DNA of 64,000 nt from the NCBI GenBank assembly GCA_009859145.1, contig VRVR01000009.1, forward strand, positions 186,001 through 250,000. The letters run 5' to 3'. Shown piece by piece: positions 18,901 through 29,059 of the stretch (positions are counted from its first letter, which is position 1; each line of letters begins with the position of its first letter). This DNA comes from Andalucia godoyi (taxonomy: Eukaryota; Discoba; Jakobea; Jakobida; Andaluciidae). The notes beneath the pieces are model-generated. The model saw only the letters and a list, made by a program, of their open reading frames with translations. It made no database searches and was not told the origin of the DNA. The position numbers and the translations under genes are program-made.

Positions 18901-21900
18901 AGCGACTCTGGCCCCGCTGTCCATTCAGAACGTTGTCGATTCTTACTTGCTGCGCTGTTCTGATTTTTCGACGGTGACGTCCACCGCTGCGTTTTCAGTG
19001 GCTTTACGAGCATTGGACCGTCGGCCCGCATCGACTGGCTCGCCGCAAAACCAAGTGCTCGATGCCCCTGCATCTCCAACGCACGAGGACGCAATTGGTA
19101 GGCAGCGCATTCAGTCGCTCTTTTCAAAGATGCATTTATCTGGCGAGTTCCTTCACTCGTTGGATTTGAGCCAAGGGACGTACTACCGCGAATCGATTTT
19201 GCCGAACATTCGTCAATGTTTGATCGGTGCCACTAGCCCATACCAATTGGGTGCTGCCATCAATCGAGCAGCTTCCTACATCATGAATGTCCAGTTAGAT
19301 TGGGAGCTTTTGAAGTTGATGACGGTTCGTGTTTTCAACATGCCATGTGCAGAAGTCGCCAAGTCTGCAGTGGTTGCGTGGGGCTGGTTGCTGACGAGCG
19401 CAAATGGTGACCTTGAAGGAGGACTGCTGGGGACAATGTTGCTTTGTTGGGAAAATTCGATCGCCAATCGAGTTGGACTATTTGGACCATCACAGCCGAG
19501 CTCGGAGTTGACGTTCCACGATCGATTCGTGAACTTTGTGTACGAGAGGTTTATTGTTGCCGCCGAAAAAGATGAGGAATTCTGCCGTCTGTTCTTCCAT
19601 TTTGTATCCGTATCCCTCGCGGATGAGGTCATTGAAAACATGTGCACGAAAGTGTACTCCAGGCCTTGTCGCTTCCGGCTCCTGTCTATGGCGCTGCGAG
19701 TCATGCACTCAAAGTTTGTGCAGCAAGGATCGGTTCTGTTGCGTCAAATTATTCGCTGTGCTTTGCTGTGGTTCAGAGCGCCTCCTGCATGGCTGGACAT
19801 CTTGAATGCCGATAATGTTTACGAACAAGCGATGCTCTTGCGCTCTGTCACTCATCAATTTGAAGTTGAGCAGTCTGTTCTCCGGAAACAATTCGCGAAG
19901 ACTGTTTCAACGGGAGCCAAGAATGTTTCTGGACGGCAGGTTTTGAGTACAGACCAGGATGATGTCCGATCCACTTCGTCCCAGCAAACACGCGCGCTGT
20001 CGGCGAGTGGTAGCCTCAAAGAGCAACGTGTTGACACGGCGACGTTGACGTCCGTGAACACCCTGAGCTTTGCGGAAGGCGAACTGCGCGAATTGATGGG
20101 ACGTCTGGACGTCGTGATTCTCCTTCTCAGTCATGAGTCGGAACGAATTAATGTGTGGTGGAACCCGCAAAGCGAAAAGAACAAGGATCTGAACACTCTC
20201 TCCGTTCCTTCGACGTCTGCTGGTGTTACGGTGTCCAGTCCGACAATTGGTGTCAGCGGTGTTTCTGTGGTGCGCACAACTGCGACGTTTACTCGCGAGT
20301 CTTGGCGCTCTCATCTGGAGTATGCGTGGAGTTTGTCGCCGCAAATCGCGTACAATCTCTATTCCCGGTTTAGATCCCCTCTTCTGAGGACTGAGCTGGA
20401 GGAAATGACCAGACGTTTCGCACCGCAGTTGACTCACGTTTCTGAGGCAGTTCCGTTTTTGATCATCCAACGTGCAGTGGATGAGGATTATTCTGAATTG
20501 ACCCTGCTTTCGCACTGGATATCCGTGAGTTTGGAGATTGTGATTCCCATGTTTTCCGAGTCGTTTATGCAGCACCCAAATGTTCGGCGGTACGTTCTGC
20601 GTTGCCTATCGGATAGTTCTCCCGATGACATTGTGTTTTTCCTGCCGCAGATTATCCAGTCTTTGAGATACGAAGTCGAGCATGAGGTATCCAATGTTCT
20701 GCGACTTCTGGCGAGACGAGATCGGTACTTTTGCCACCAACTGCTGTGGGCTCTTCGAACGGAAATCCGTGATTCTCCAATGTCTGCGGCTCGCATGGCA
20801 CGCGACGTGCAGGTGGACATGACGCTCTCGAACATTTGCAAAGCGCTCTTTGAGTCCATCATCTATGCATTTACGGGGGATGAACTGAGTTTTTATGAAA
20901 GTGAGTTTGGATTCTTCGACGATTTAATCCAGATTTCGGGTCGTCTTCGCGAATTTGAGAAGCCTCAACGACGGCAAGTGCTACTGGATGAGGTTGCACG
21001 TGTTCCCATGCGCCCCAAGATTTACCTTCCCTCCAACCCCAAAGTGCGTGTCGTCGGTATTCGCAAGGAGAAGTGTATGCCCATGCAGTCCGCTGCCAAG
21101 TCACCGATTCTTGTTCCGTTCGAGGTGGTCGAAGAAGGAGAATTGACAAGCATTCCTGGTTCGAATGCTGCAGCCGGTTCATTGCCAAGAGACAAGGAGG
21201 AATCGAACAACGAGTCGAAAGGCGAAGACGCCCTTGTGCGTAGCCAGGGTGCGGCGTCTTCGACAATCAAGGCGTGTATCCTGAAAATGGGTGATGATTG
21301 CCGGCAAGACCAGCTTGCGCTTCAGATCATTTCGCTGTTCAAGCGGATCTTTGATGACGCCGGCCTTCCATTGTACCTGTTCCCGTACCGAGTAATTACT
21401 GTCGCCCACGGTTGCGGAATTATCGAATGTGTGCCCAATACTACATCTCGCGACCAACTTGGCCACCAAGTGGAAGGATCGCTTTACGATTACTTTGTTC
21501 AAAAGCATGGTCACAAGGATTCCATTGCGTTCCAACGAGCCCGCCGGAATTTTGTGCAGTCAATGGCCGCGTATTCTGTGATTTCGTTCATTCTGAATAT
21601 CAAGGATCGTCACAACGGCAACATTCTCATTTCTGAAGAAGGCCATGTAATCCACATCGATTTTGGCTTCATTTATGACATCTCTCCCGGCGGGGACATC
21701 AATTTCGAATCGTCTCCGTTCAAACTGACGACAGAAATGGTTGCAGTTCTCGGGATGGGGATCGAAGAAAAGAAGAAGAGAGTGTACTCGGAACCGTACT
21801 CCGACTTTGTTGATGGCGTGATCCGTGGTTTCCTTTCGGCACGTCGACACATGGACATCTTTGTTGCTCTCACAGCACTCATGCTGAACTCGGGCCTTCC

Positions 21901-22069
21901 TTGTTTCAAACCGGACACTATGAAAAACTTGCGAGCACGTTTTGCACCCGAGCTGAGCGAGCGTGATGCAGCCATGTTCATGGCCAACAAGGTCGATGAA
22001 TCGTTTGAGAACATTCGTACTGTTCTCTACGATCAGTTCCAGCGTCTCGCAGAAGGTATCCAGTGCTAG
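15956..22069 (+). CDS. PI4KA: Phosphatidylinositol 4-kinase alpha (STT4/PI4KA type)
   Basis: The 2037-residue protein is a full-length type III alpha PI 4-kinase, which makes PI4P at the plasma membrane together with EFR3 and TTC7 partners. The N-terminal 1500 residues are helical-repeat sequence typical of the family. The kinase domain begins near residue 1690. Visible motifs are MGDDCRQDQLALQ, NIKDRHNGN (catalytic loop, near residue 1884) and HIDFGFI (metal-binding DFG, near 1901). The ending RAEGIQC-like tail is close to the usual PI4KA terminus. The single open frame of over 6 kb without an intron shows how intron-poor this genome is. A PI3K or TOR-type kinase is excluded by the FGFIYDISPGG activation loop and the long unrelated N-terminus. 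Confidence 0.95.
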   Translation: MDLLKEFTLCISNSHTALDPAPETPHFAVFKSVVDSLHGSRSLESLAACLESIALFVKTTDSVSEKSRGLSLLHDFLKSHMDLQFEAFAANQDTIAAAVLQSILNASSYVSSSLRAESVKVVADFMEARLAAVHNIAVQEWAGITDFVSLVGLLRALDHFATVSPQHLDLGIKPIADIVLQIVLQLDSKIVAQSVGTASTTGTKAAPSPAFAEEETTTPKTASSSTRKPKAAGRSTTTGIRNKGLGDEKRAGSSLSPNQGSLPAGADSSRRARSSENVREATTPEPVDVSKQTSVSPDAANMSSIPTSASSTTLLEKLTNPKFKHFATLLSDARIHSFGILAAVARAIGDEKMLDPVRPLTAKYMTEDYARKACGFVGEFSKSKFDSSKRYINLTARSITLSVVHAALKSAEKNEFFFSIREYLFGLILPSRCPSFLKNNIPTSGGSYLLRHCIESLSLLYSIAENQNASKAIDVLFHFLTDAGSFLINHSQEYLLRDAALDCMAQLCRREVGRTGSTASISHLLGDFNILLQGMTSSLNSALKIGADSMTVESENGRLTNLILALGRVGTFCQEVAFVDLVIPSLIDTFSLLPYPNPIYLIVWEQLVDLASSRVGSNSFREVIDLLFSIFEKFEESNAEALSSLFACLLSLAKRISNPDNAWMLFLRTLKHTHRLAFLAFGKESDAFASRSGLIRQFGDFLPAISVLLDRSSIRDHLEVDEPSMKLFRRFWFYFVLSGFGSSGSWIDEWRDALVNIPAKSPPLALRNAYNYVEVEAEINALVRGKPDASLQERLRLEVAALHSTCRTVASKLSFADCLYLLSVYHLERIRTMSVRNYRVLVYLEDISLTEKGDLYRCFEVICDTLFTGLLEILTDAEASLLAQLFILNFCHSMRNVRRLSRNLLVQLSRKYASVLWNVECVGVMLSLLQLVADAVDNNDAGPLSYNARSLNMTVNISESVLERKDLLERLSTLALRWISSAATLAPLSIQNVVDSYLLRCSDFSTVTSTAAFSVALRALDRRPASTGSPQNQVLDAPASPTHEDAIGRQRIQSLFSKMHLSGEFLHSLDLSQGTYYRESILPNIRQCLIGATSPYQLGAAINRAASYIMNVQLDWELLKLMTVRVFNMPCAEVAKSAVVAWGWLLTSANGDLEGGLLGTMLLCWENSIANRVGLFGPSQPSSELTFHDRFVNFVYERFIVAAEKDEEFCRLFFHFVSVSLADEVIENMCTKVYSRPCRFRLLSMALRVMHSKFVQQGSVLLRQIIRCALLWFRAPPAWLDILNADNVYEQAMLLRSVTHQFEVEQSVLRKQFAKTVSTGAKNVSGRQVLSTDQDDVRSTSSQQTRALSASGSLKEQRVDTATLTSVNTLSFAEGELRELMGRLDVVILLLSHESERINVWWNPQSEKNKDLNTLSVPSTSAGVTVSSPTIGVSGVSVVRTTATFTRESWRSHLEYAWSLSPQIAYNLYSRFRSPLLRTELEEMTRRFAPQLTHVSEAVPFLIIQRAVDEDYSELTLLSHWISVSLEIVIPMFSESFMQHPNVRRYVLRCLSDSSPDDIVFFLPQIIQSLRYEVEHEVSNVLRLLARRDRYFCHQLLWALRTEIRDSPMSAARMARDVQVDMTLSNICKALFESIIYAFTGDELSFYESEFGFFDDLIQISGRLREFEKPQRRQVLLDEVARVPMRPKIYLPSNPKVRVVGIRKEKCMPMQSAAKSPILVPFEVVEEGELTSIPGSNAAAGSLPRDKEESNNESKGEDALVRSQGAASSTIKACILKMGDDCRQDQLALQIISLFKRIFDDAGLPLYLFPYRVITVAHGCGIIECVPNTTSRDQLGHQVEGSLYDYFVQKHGHKDSIAFQRARRNFVQSMAAYSVISFILNIKDRHNGNILISEEGHVIHIDFGFIYDISPGGDINFESSPFKLTTEMVAVLGMGIEEKKKRVYSEPYSDFVDGVIRGFLSARRHMDIFVALTALMLNSGLPCFKPDTMKNLRARFAPELSERDAAMFMANKVDESFENIRTVLYDQFQRLAEGIQC

Positions 22070-22355
22070 GGAAAACGCTTTTTTTTTTTAATAATTAAAT
22101 TCAAATACAAACATAAAATAATCATTATCATGACTAATTGCATGTCAATGAGTGTTCGTTGGCGACGGAAATACTGCTGATTTCCATCAAGACAGTAGCG
22201 ACAACGACTGCGACGAAGAGGGCGGTGCCCGAGGAACACCAATTCAACTTGCACGCGTTTTCCTGGCAAGCAATAAAAACGCAGTACGCATAATAAGAAG
22301 GGGAAAAAAAGGAGAGCAAGGGAGGGAAGAAAATATTCACACGCCCAGTCTACAT

Positions 22356-23396
22356 TCAAGACGTGGTCGCCGGACGATCTGCACCTGAGATAATGTCGAA
22401 CTGCCTGCCTCGGTGAATCTGATATGCGATTCTTTCCGATCGAAGCGTACCTGCAGGTCTGTATTCCACTCCAGTTCCAAGAAGGACATTCGTTCCCGTC
22501 ATCCTTTCCGGGAAGCTTCGTTTTCCCGCCGTCCGTGACAGCCGATGTTGTCCTTGTTCGGTCCCATCCAGCGAGTCTACCAAGCACGCACTGACCAGGT
22601 CCGGCTTCACCACCCGGGAGGCCACAGCGAATTCCAGCCTTTCCTCCTTCCCAAGCAGCCGTTGTGCCCGGCTTCCATACACCGAGCTACTCGGGTCCGT
22701 CGCATCCTCTGAGCCCAAGACGCCTCTCGGATACTGCGTCTCCATAATCTTTTGCAGCCGTTTCTTCTCTGCAAATGCCTTTCCAATCGCCTTTCGCGCC
22801 GCCGACGCCAGCACTTCCTCCTCTAAAATCTCTCTCCTGCGAGACGGACACAACAGGTACTTGTCCCCGTCCTTTACAAAATCTGCGGAAACGCTCTTGA
22901 CAGCAGAAGGCTGCACCGCACCGCAACGAAACGCACTTGGAGTCTTTAGGAATGCAGTTTCGCCCTGCGTCTGCGTCTGCGTCTGCGTCTTGTCAACACT
23001 ATTTGCGACACCCTCCAGAGCATGTTCACTTCCAAACTCCACAACAAGTCTACTTTTCCATATTTCCTCTGCAGACAACCTGTGGTCGCTTCCAAACAGC
23101 GTCGGTTCTGACCGCCGTTGGTGGGCCGGGTAGTCCCCAATCGACGCAACCAGATTCGACGATCGCAAGCCCTTGATGTCCGAGTTCAGAGGCACCGTCC
23201 GGACAACATGTTGTGAATAAGGAGCATTCATCGTGGAGCGTATCTGCCGCTCAGAAATCTCAAGCGGACGAAGCGAATCCGGTCCACTCAGCCGAAGAGA
23301 TATTGGCACCGCACTCACTGTGTTCACGATATGCGGTCGATCAAGAAACTTGTCCAAACTCTTGGCTTGCTTCGCTCTGTTCTGCGTCATCTTCAT
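22356..23396 (-). CDS. Unrecognised protein, possibly cytoskeletal or flagellar
   Basis: The 346-residue product starts MKMTQNRAKQAKSLDKFL. The ATG at 23396 is used because the frame further upstream lacks one; a second ATG follows at 23390. It is basic and polar, without membrane segments. A TQTQTQTQ run is encoded by a TCTGCG hexamer repeat (22964-22991), and a helical region near residues 175-205 reads RREILEEEVLASAARKAIG. The end, RGRQFDIISGADRP, resembles the R-x-Y/F-D/N-I-x-T/S-G motif seen in many small flagellar proteins, but that is only a hint. It runs tail-to-tail with PI4KA. Confidence 0.65.
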   Translation of the reverse strand: MKMTQNRAKQAKSLDKFLDRPHIVNTVSAVPISLRLSGPDSLRPLEISERQIRSTMNAPYSQHVVRTVPLNSDIKGLRSSNLVASIGDYPAHQRRSEPTLFGSDHRLSAEEIWKSRLVVEFGSEHALEGVANSVDKTQTQTQTQGETAFLKTPSAFRCGAVQPSAVKSVSADFVKDGDKYLLCPSRRREILEEEVLASAARKAIGKAFAEKKRLQKIMETQYPRGVLGSEDATDPSSSVYGSRAQRLLGKEERLEFAVASRVVKPDLVSACLVDSLDGTEQGQHRLSRTAGKRSFPERMTGTNVLLGTGVEYRPAGTLRSERIAYQIHRGRQFDIISGADRPATTS

Positions 23397-23937
23397 GCTC
23401 AAAACCCTCACTCCAAAATCACCAAAACTCCAACAAACACCCACACGCCCACTTTCCTCTTTCCCTTTCCCTTTTCTCACACTACTCTGCACGTCAAAAA
23501 ATAATAATAAATGACTTGACTAATTAAATATTATTGAAGAAAAAACCAATATAATCATCATCATAGCAACCAAAAATACAACAACAACAACGACAAAAAA
23601 CAAGAGAGAAGTAAAGAAAAGGAATAGACTCGTTTGGGAATAGGAAAAGTAAAACTCGTTGGGATTTGCAATGAAGCACCGGCCTTTTCAGCGTGGAAAG
23701 CAACCACCACCAAAATGAGACTACGACAGCTGGGTAGCATCAAGGAGGATTGGCAAAGGAACGATGAAAAGAGTCTGCTGGAGGCTTTGGTTTTCTGTGG
23801 ATCGTCACGGACTTTTTGGGAGAGACCAAACCGAGTTTTTGAGTAAATTAGAGCAGACAAAGACAGGAGACAGAGGCAAAGACAAAGACAAAGACAAAGA
23901 CAAAAACAAGAGACAAGAGAGGGAGAAGAAAAGACAA
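23397..23937 (+). other. Spacer with a GACAAA hexamer repeat before YOS1
   Basis: The spacer is AT-rich, then becomes purine-rich toward YOS1, with GACAAA units at about 23878-23906 that would lie in the YOS1 5' leader. No gene was seen. Confidence 0.5.
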
Positions 23938-24466
23938 ATGGCGTTTACATTGCTTCATCTGTTTCAATCTGTGCTGCTTTTCGCGAATGCAGTCGTCATT
24001 CTACACGAAGGACGATTCCTAAAGAAATGCATGTTTTCTTTTCTCCCCCTTATTCGTTTATTCTTTTTGCGTGTAACGTTGACGAATTTGCTCACCGTGT
24101 TTCTTTCTCCTATTTCTTTTCTCTCGATACTTCTTGTTCTTTCTGTTGCCGGTCATGTGTAGTTGGTCTTCATTATGCTGCGGATCGGTATCCGGGTGAA
24201 AATCCCGCAAAACAGCAAATAAGAAACTTCATTCATGCGTGCAGACTTTTGCTTCGAAGTATGTGTTGTTCGTTTGTTAGTTGTGTTTTTCCATATGGTT
24301 TTGTGTTTTGCTTTTATACATGAGCGTTTTGTTGCAGTTCTCTGACAAGTCCGGTTTTGTTGTTTTTATTTTTTTTGAGATAATATCATATTTAATTGAT
24401 GAATAAGTAGTTCCGCTGATTGGAATCAACATTATCTGCATCATCTTTCTCATTCTGTTTGGCTGA
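23938..24466 (+). CDS. YOS1: YOS1/IER3IP1, ER-Golgi transport protein, three exons
   Basis: Exons are 23938-24028, 24163-24258 and 24411-24466, giving 80 residues. Exon 1 encodes MAFTLLHLFQSVLLFANAVV followed by ILHEGRFLKK; exon 2 ends HACRLLLR; exon 3 encodes IPLIGINIICIIFLILFG and stop. The order matches YOS1/IER3IP1: an N-terminal membrane segment, the conserved HEERFL-like motif, a short polar loop, then R-x-PLI-x-x-N leading into the second membrane segment. Yos1 works with Yip1 and Yif1 in COPII vesicle transport between ER and Golgi. Intron 2 starts GTATGT and ends AAGTAG. Intron 1 begins GCATGT and ends TGTAG, a GC-AG intron, because no GT donor gives the right frame. Each intron sits in phase 1, and all three exons are needed for the family match. 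Confidence 0.9.
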
Positions 24467-24476
24467 CACGCACGCA

Positions 24477-24477
24477 C

Positions 24478-24510
<33 letters not shown>

Positions 24511-24659
24511 TGGAGAGAAAGAAAGAAGGAAAGAAGGAGAGAGAGAGAGAGAGAGAGGCGTATTGCTCTTTGAAAGAAAGTGTCCTTTTATAACAATTTG
24601 TAAATACTGAAAGAATGTCATCGATGTGTGAGTGAGTGAGTGAGTGAGCGAGTGAGTGT
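24477..24659 (+). repeat. Cluster of microsatellites
   Basis: In order: a CAGA tetramer run (about 24477-24510), a GA run (about 24535-24556) and a GAGT tetramer run (about 24627-24659). They fill the short spacer between the converging YOS1 and MAEA genes. Confidence 0.9.
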
Positions 24660-24678
24660 ATGGCAACATGTACGGGGT

Positions 24679-26153
24679 TTATGTAATATACACCTTTCGG
24701 CATTCGGCAAACGGAGTGCTGAGACCAGTTCGTCGATCAAAGACGGCGGTTGTTCGCGGATCCATCAGCGATTCTCGGATTGCAGAAGCAGAGTACACAG
24801 AGCCGCCAGGCATCACTGCGATTGGAAGGTTGTCTTCGTCCATAACAGACTGGTTTTCTCGGCAGATCAGAATCGAGTGGTCGAATCGTGGACAAGGAAA
24901 CTGCGCAGAGACGCTCTTAAACGACGCTGAGCATATCGGACATCGAGAAGAATCGCAAGACGCATCTCCACATTTTCTGCATACGTCCGTACATACATCC
25001 ACAAACAGTAAGTAAACAACCCTGTTCATAACATAGAGAATAAGAGAGAATGAAAAAGAGAACAAAAAAGGAGACAGAATTGAAAAACATACGGAGTTTT
25101 TAGACCACAGATGCCAGAGGCGAGAACCATGTTGAATGCCGAGGAAGGCGAAAGTGAGAGTAGTGAGCAATGATCTTCTTCGAACAACTTGACGAGCGTG
25201 TCCCACCGGTCTGCGCTCAAAAGCGCCTGGTACTCTCCAACGAACGCCGTAGCATCCGAGAATGCAGCATTTCTCATCAATTTTGCAAACACCAACAGCC
25301 CCATTGCAGACTGGATGAGGTGCAGATCGACATCAACAAACTGGGGAAAGTACTCCTTTGCATGAGCCACGGCTGCAGAGACCTGCGCCTTCCTGACCAA
25401 CTCAATAAACTGTTGCATACGAAGCTCCAATTCCAGCCGTGAATGGATGGACCGTAGCCGAACCCTGTTTTCTGCGCACCACTCCAGCGCCGAAGCACAA
25501 TCTCCGGCGCGCAAATCCTCCAAAACATGCTTGAGAGATGCAAACACATCGAGATCCACCAGCTGTGTAATCGCCGCATCCTGCGCCAGCTGACGCGCAG
25601 TCTCATAGTACCCTTGTCGCAGAAGATGATCCGAAAGCAGCCTATTTACTCGGATGCGTACCATGTCGGCTCTTTGAAGCTCAGCCCATTGCAACTGCTG
25701 ATACTGGCTCGCAGCACGACTGCCACTCGCACCATCACCACCAGTGCTGCCGCTGCTGCTGTCTTTGCTCTTGCCGCCGTCACCGCCACTGCTGTAGAAC
25801 AGACGAGGTTTTCCACGAAGAGCGCAAAACTGCGAAAGCTCGCTGAACGTGGAGTGGATGACCGAGTGCTCGAATCCACGTTTGAGCATCGATACTCGCG
25901 CCGAAATGTCAGAGACAACGCGATTTTCGTCTTCGACAGCCGACGAAAACTTGGAGCGAAGATCTCGGAGTCGCACCAGGATCTTGTCGATCGAAGCAAT
26001 CGTCGTTTGCTCATTCGTATCTTGCTTCTTCAAAAGCGCATCAAGCGCCTTCTCCAGCGTCTGAACTTCCTTGTCGAACAGCTTTGACGAATGCCGAGCA
26101 TCTCGATTCAAATGATCTAAAGGCACTCGGAACAGCGACCGCTCAAAATCCAT
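24679..26153 (-). CDS. MAEA: MAEA/FYV10 (GID9), catalytic subunit of the GID/CTLH ubiquitin ligase, two exons
   Basis: Exon 1 is 25093-26153 and exon 2 is 24679-24976; the 116-base intron starts GTATGT and ends ATGCAG. The product is 452 residues. It has an N-terminal helical region, a LisH motif (NRLLSDHLLRQGYYETARQL), a CTLH segment (FASLKHVLEDLRAGDCASAL), a CRA domain, and after the intron a divergent GID-type RING (CPICSASF, then LICRENQSVMDEDN, GGSVYSASAIRE and a C-terminal KVYIT). MAEA/Fyv10 pairs with RMND5/Gid2 in the E3 that degrades gluconeogenic enzymes in yeast and other targets elsewhere. The ATG lies at the edge of a GT/CA microsatellite, and in-frame read-through beyond it meets the assembly gap. 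The intron falls exactly at the junction to the RING. Confidence 0.92.
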
Positions 26154-26182
26154 CCTTCCCCGCTGTCTGTGTGTCTCTCTCT

Positions 26183-26234
<52 letters not shown>

Positions 26235-26391
26235 TCGTGTACAACGTAAACCNNNNNNNNNNNNNNNNNNNNNNNNNNNNNNNNNNNNNNNNNNNNNNNN
26301 NNNNNNNNNNNNNNNNNNNNNNNNNNNNNNNNNNNNNNNNNNNNNNNNNNNNNNNNNNNNNNNNNNNNNNNNNNNNNNNNNNNNNNNNNNN

Positions 26392-26422
<31 letters not shown>
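26154..26422. promoter_or_regulatory. Divergent promoter with microsatellites and a 139-base assembly gap
   Basis: Between the divergent MAEA and coiled-coil genes lie a TG run (about 26187-26232), Ns at 26253-26391 and an AG run (26392-26419) that ends three bases before the next ATG. The gap length is probably nominal, because both edges are dinucleotide repeat. Promoter elements cannot be assessed. Confidence 0.8.
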
Positions 26423-26424
<2 letters not shown>

Positions 26425-28576
26425 GACCCAGACGCAGAGTCATCGGAAGCAATCTCCGTTGACATTGTTGTCAATGCAGCGAATGAAGGATTATTTGGAA
26501 CGATCTTTTCCGGCTTTGTCATTTGAACATTTTTCACGGTCGTTTCTGAATCCGTTAGTTGAGAACATTGTCGATGATTTTGAAATGGAGATTGCGAATT
26601 TAAAGTCTGTTAATGCACAGTATGATGTTCAGAGGCTCCGAAATACAGAAACGCGGGATTTGGAGCGTGAGAACGCTACCTTGCGCCAGGAGATCTCAGT
26701 GTTGAAAGAGCGGAATGCGGAGTTGACGGAACGCTGGATGCACACTGCTGGAGATCGAGACATTGCGAGTACGGGGATTACGTTCAGGACACAAGAGCTG
26801 GATGTGGTCCGATCAGAGAATGGAAAAATGCATCATGAACTCGATCGATGCAAAAAGGAAATGGAGCGTCTTCGCAAAGATCTTGTGATTGCATCGAGCT
26901 CCAGAGATGCGTGTTCTTCGCAGATTCAGCAAGTGCTGCAGGAGAATGACCTTCTGCGGCAAGAGAACAGCGCAATGGCGCATGACCGGGGATATGCGTC
27001 GAAATATGCATTGTTGGAACGAGAAACAACGATGCTGAGGATGCAAAATGATGACCTTTTGCGTGAGCTGAATGACCACAGACGCGTTGTTGCGGAACTT
27101 GAAAGCCAAGTCTCGAAGGGCCAACGAACATTCACAGAATTGTCGGTTGCTCATGCGGAGCTGTCAACCTTGCGCATGGAGAACGACGAACTTAGTAGCG
27201 CGTTGTCGCAGTTTAGGACTTTGGAGGCAGAGCACAAGGCCGCGTTGGCGAGATGTGCAGCGCTTGAAACGACGGTTGTGGAGAATGAAGTGTTGCGAGA
27301 GCGGATGAACGTCGCCTCGGAGGACATTGATCAGTTGCGATCGCAGATCCGGTCGCTCGAAGCCGATGTTTCCGCAAGTTCCGTGGACTTTGTAGAGGCC
27401 CGAACAAGCTTTGACGCGTTGCAGAAGCAACATGTTGCGCTCCAGCAGGAATCGAAAAGGCTCCGAGAAGATCTCGAGCGGTCTGCACGCCAAGTGGACA
27501 GCCTGAAGATGCAGTTGGAGAGTGTCGAGGCCGAGAAACAGCAGGTTCAGCAAACGGTTGCAGCCTCGAATGCAGAAATTGATCAGCTCGAAGCCCAGAT
27601 TCACCATTTGCGAGGCGAGCTTTCGCGGACACACTTGGACTCATCGGATGCGCAACGCGTTCGTGATGAGCTTGTTCGGGATCTGGAAACCGCATTGGAT
27701 CGTGCCCAGGATGAAGTAGCTCATATGGAACGGCAGATTCTCACGCTCAAGAACCAGATTGACGAGCTTTCGCCTGCTAATGTTGCGCTTCGTCACCAAA
27801 TTTCGCGCATGGAATCGGATTTCAATGATCAGCTGCAGCACCGAGATTCGCGGATCGACAGCCTGGAGGCAGAACGCACGCGACTTCGTGAGCTGTGCAC
27901 GGACTATGAACATCGATTGCAGAATTTTGCAAAGGAGCAAGAGGGTGTATCCGCTATGGGCCAGGAAATTGTCCGAATGCGTGAAGAACTTGCGATGGCC
28001 GAGGATATGGAAATTGTGATCGGCCAGATTCGTGAGACACTCGAAGTTGTTCGTGCAAAGAATGCAATGTTGGAGCGTCGATGCGCTGATATTATGCACG
28101 AAAAAGACCAATTGCAACTGATTTTGGACAATCGCGATGCAGACGGGTCGCATCTCCGTGAAGAGCTCCGTGCAGTCCAGCACCAGCTTGCCAAGACAGA
28201 AGAAGATTGTGCGTGGAAGATGCGTGAACTTCGGGTTGCAAAGGAAAACATGGAGAAGCGACTGCAGGAAAAGGTCTCTGCGAACGACAAGCTTTCTGCC
28301 GAGATCCGTGATCTGCGGGTTCGTTTCAACGATGAAAAGGATCTTGTATCTCGCGCACAACACGAAACAAAGAATATCGATGCCCAGCGCGACCGTGCAG
28401 AAAAAGAACTGAAGCAGCTCAAAGACCGCTACAAGCGTCTGGAGCTCGAGCGCGACAGTCTTGCACGAGACCTCCAGAACGAAAAGGAACGATCCGCACA
28501 TGTTCGCAGTACTCCGTCCAAAACACCCGCAAAGTCCACTCCATCTCGCTCAGCCTCGCGCAATTCAGAAGTATAA
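26423..28576 (+). CDS. Long coiled-coil protein
   Basis: The 717-residue protein is almost entirely heptad coiled coil (runs such as LERENATLRQEISVLKERN and VLQENDLLRQENSAM), rich in E, R, L and Q with few prolines until the end. The first 55 residues are different and may be a globular head (FEHFSRSFLNPLVENIVDDF). The C-terminus is basic with TPSKTPAKSTPSRS, a typical CDK-site or microtubule-binding type tail. It could be a centrosomal or flagellar-base structural protein, but coiled coils carry little family signal and I do not assign one. The ATG at 26423 is the first after the AG repeat next to the assembly gap; a longer N-terminus hidden in the gap cannot be excluded. Confidence 0.8.
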
Positions 28577-29059
28577 TATTATTCTTTTTTCTTTTTTTTC
28601 TCATTTTCATTACGACCATCTCCCCCTTTTTGTTACCGGTACTTGCGAGAGACGGAGGGAGGGGGGACCTTCTTGCTACGCCGAGGAAGGAAAACACCTC
28701 CTGGTTTCTTCTTGGCAATTTTAATTACTTTTTTAAATAATTTCTTTTATGAATTAAAAACTTGGTCAAAAAGACTGGGCGAGACCACAGCAGCGTCATG
28801 GCACGCGAATCGCACTGGGCCAACGGCCGTCTTCCTTGTCTGATGGTTGACATATGTACCGAGATTGAGTGACAGAGGAGAAAAACGAGAAACGACAACA
28901 GCAGGAATAATGATCATAACAATGCGAGTACCATGACGGGTTGTCTACCGGGCCTCGACTCGAATGACTATAGTTGGGGAGGAAAAATGAATAAACAAAG
29001 AAAGACAGTGAGAAAAAACAATGGAAACACGTTCAAATCACGCGGGTGCATTGAAAGAA
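28577..29059. other. Spacer between the coiled-coil gene and RPB12
   Basis: Mostly AT-rich. A 56-codon minus-strand frame (28747-28917, from MIIIPAVVVSRFSPL to FDQVFNS) is open, but no family match is apparent and it could equally be RPB12 3' untranslated sequence. Confidence 0.4.

Noticed and set aside
24477-24659. CRISPR-like or minisatellite array
   Set aside because: Units are 2-4 bases without spacers; these are simple microsatellites.
25026-26537. Protein reading through the Ns between MAEA and the coiled-coil gene
   Set aside because: Ns and dinucleotide repeats give a meaningless HTHTHT/ERERER string; the MAEA start at 26153 is sufficient.
28747-28917. A 56-codon minus-strand frame downstream of RPB12
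   Set aside because: Open and with a Met start, but short, without family resemblance, and within the likely 3' UTR of RPB12.
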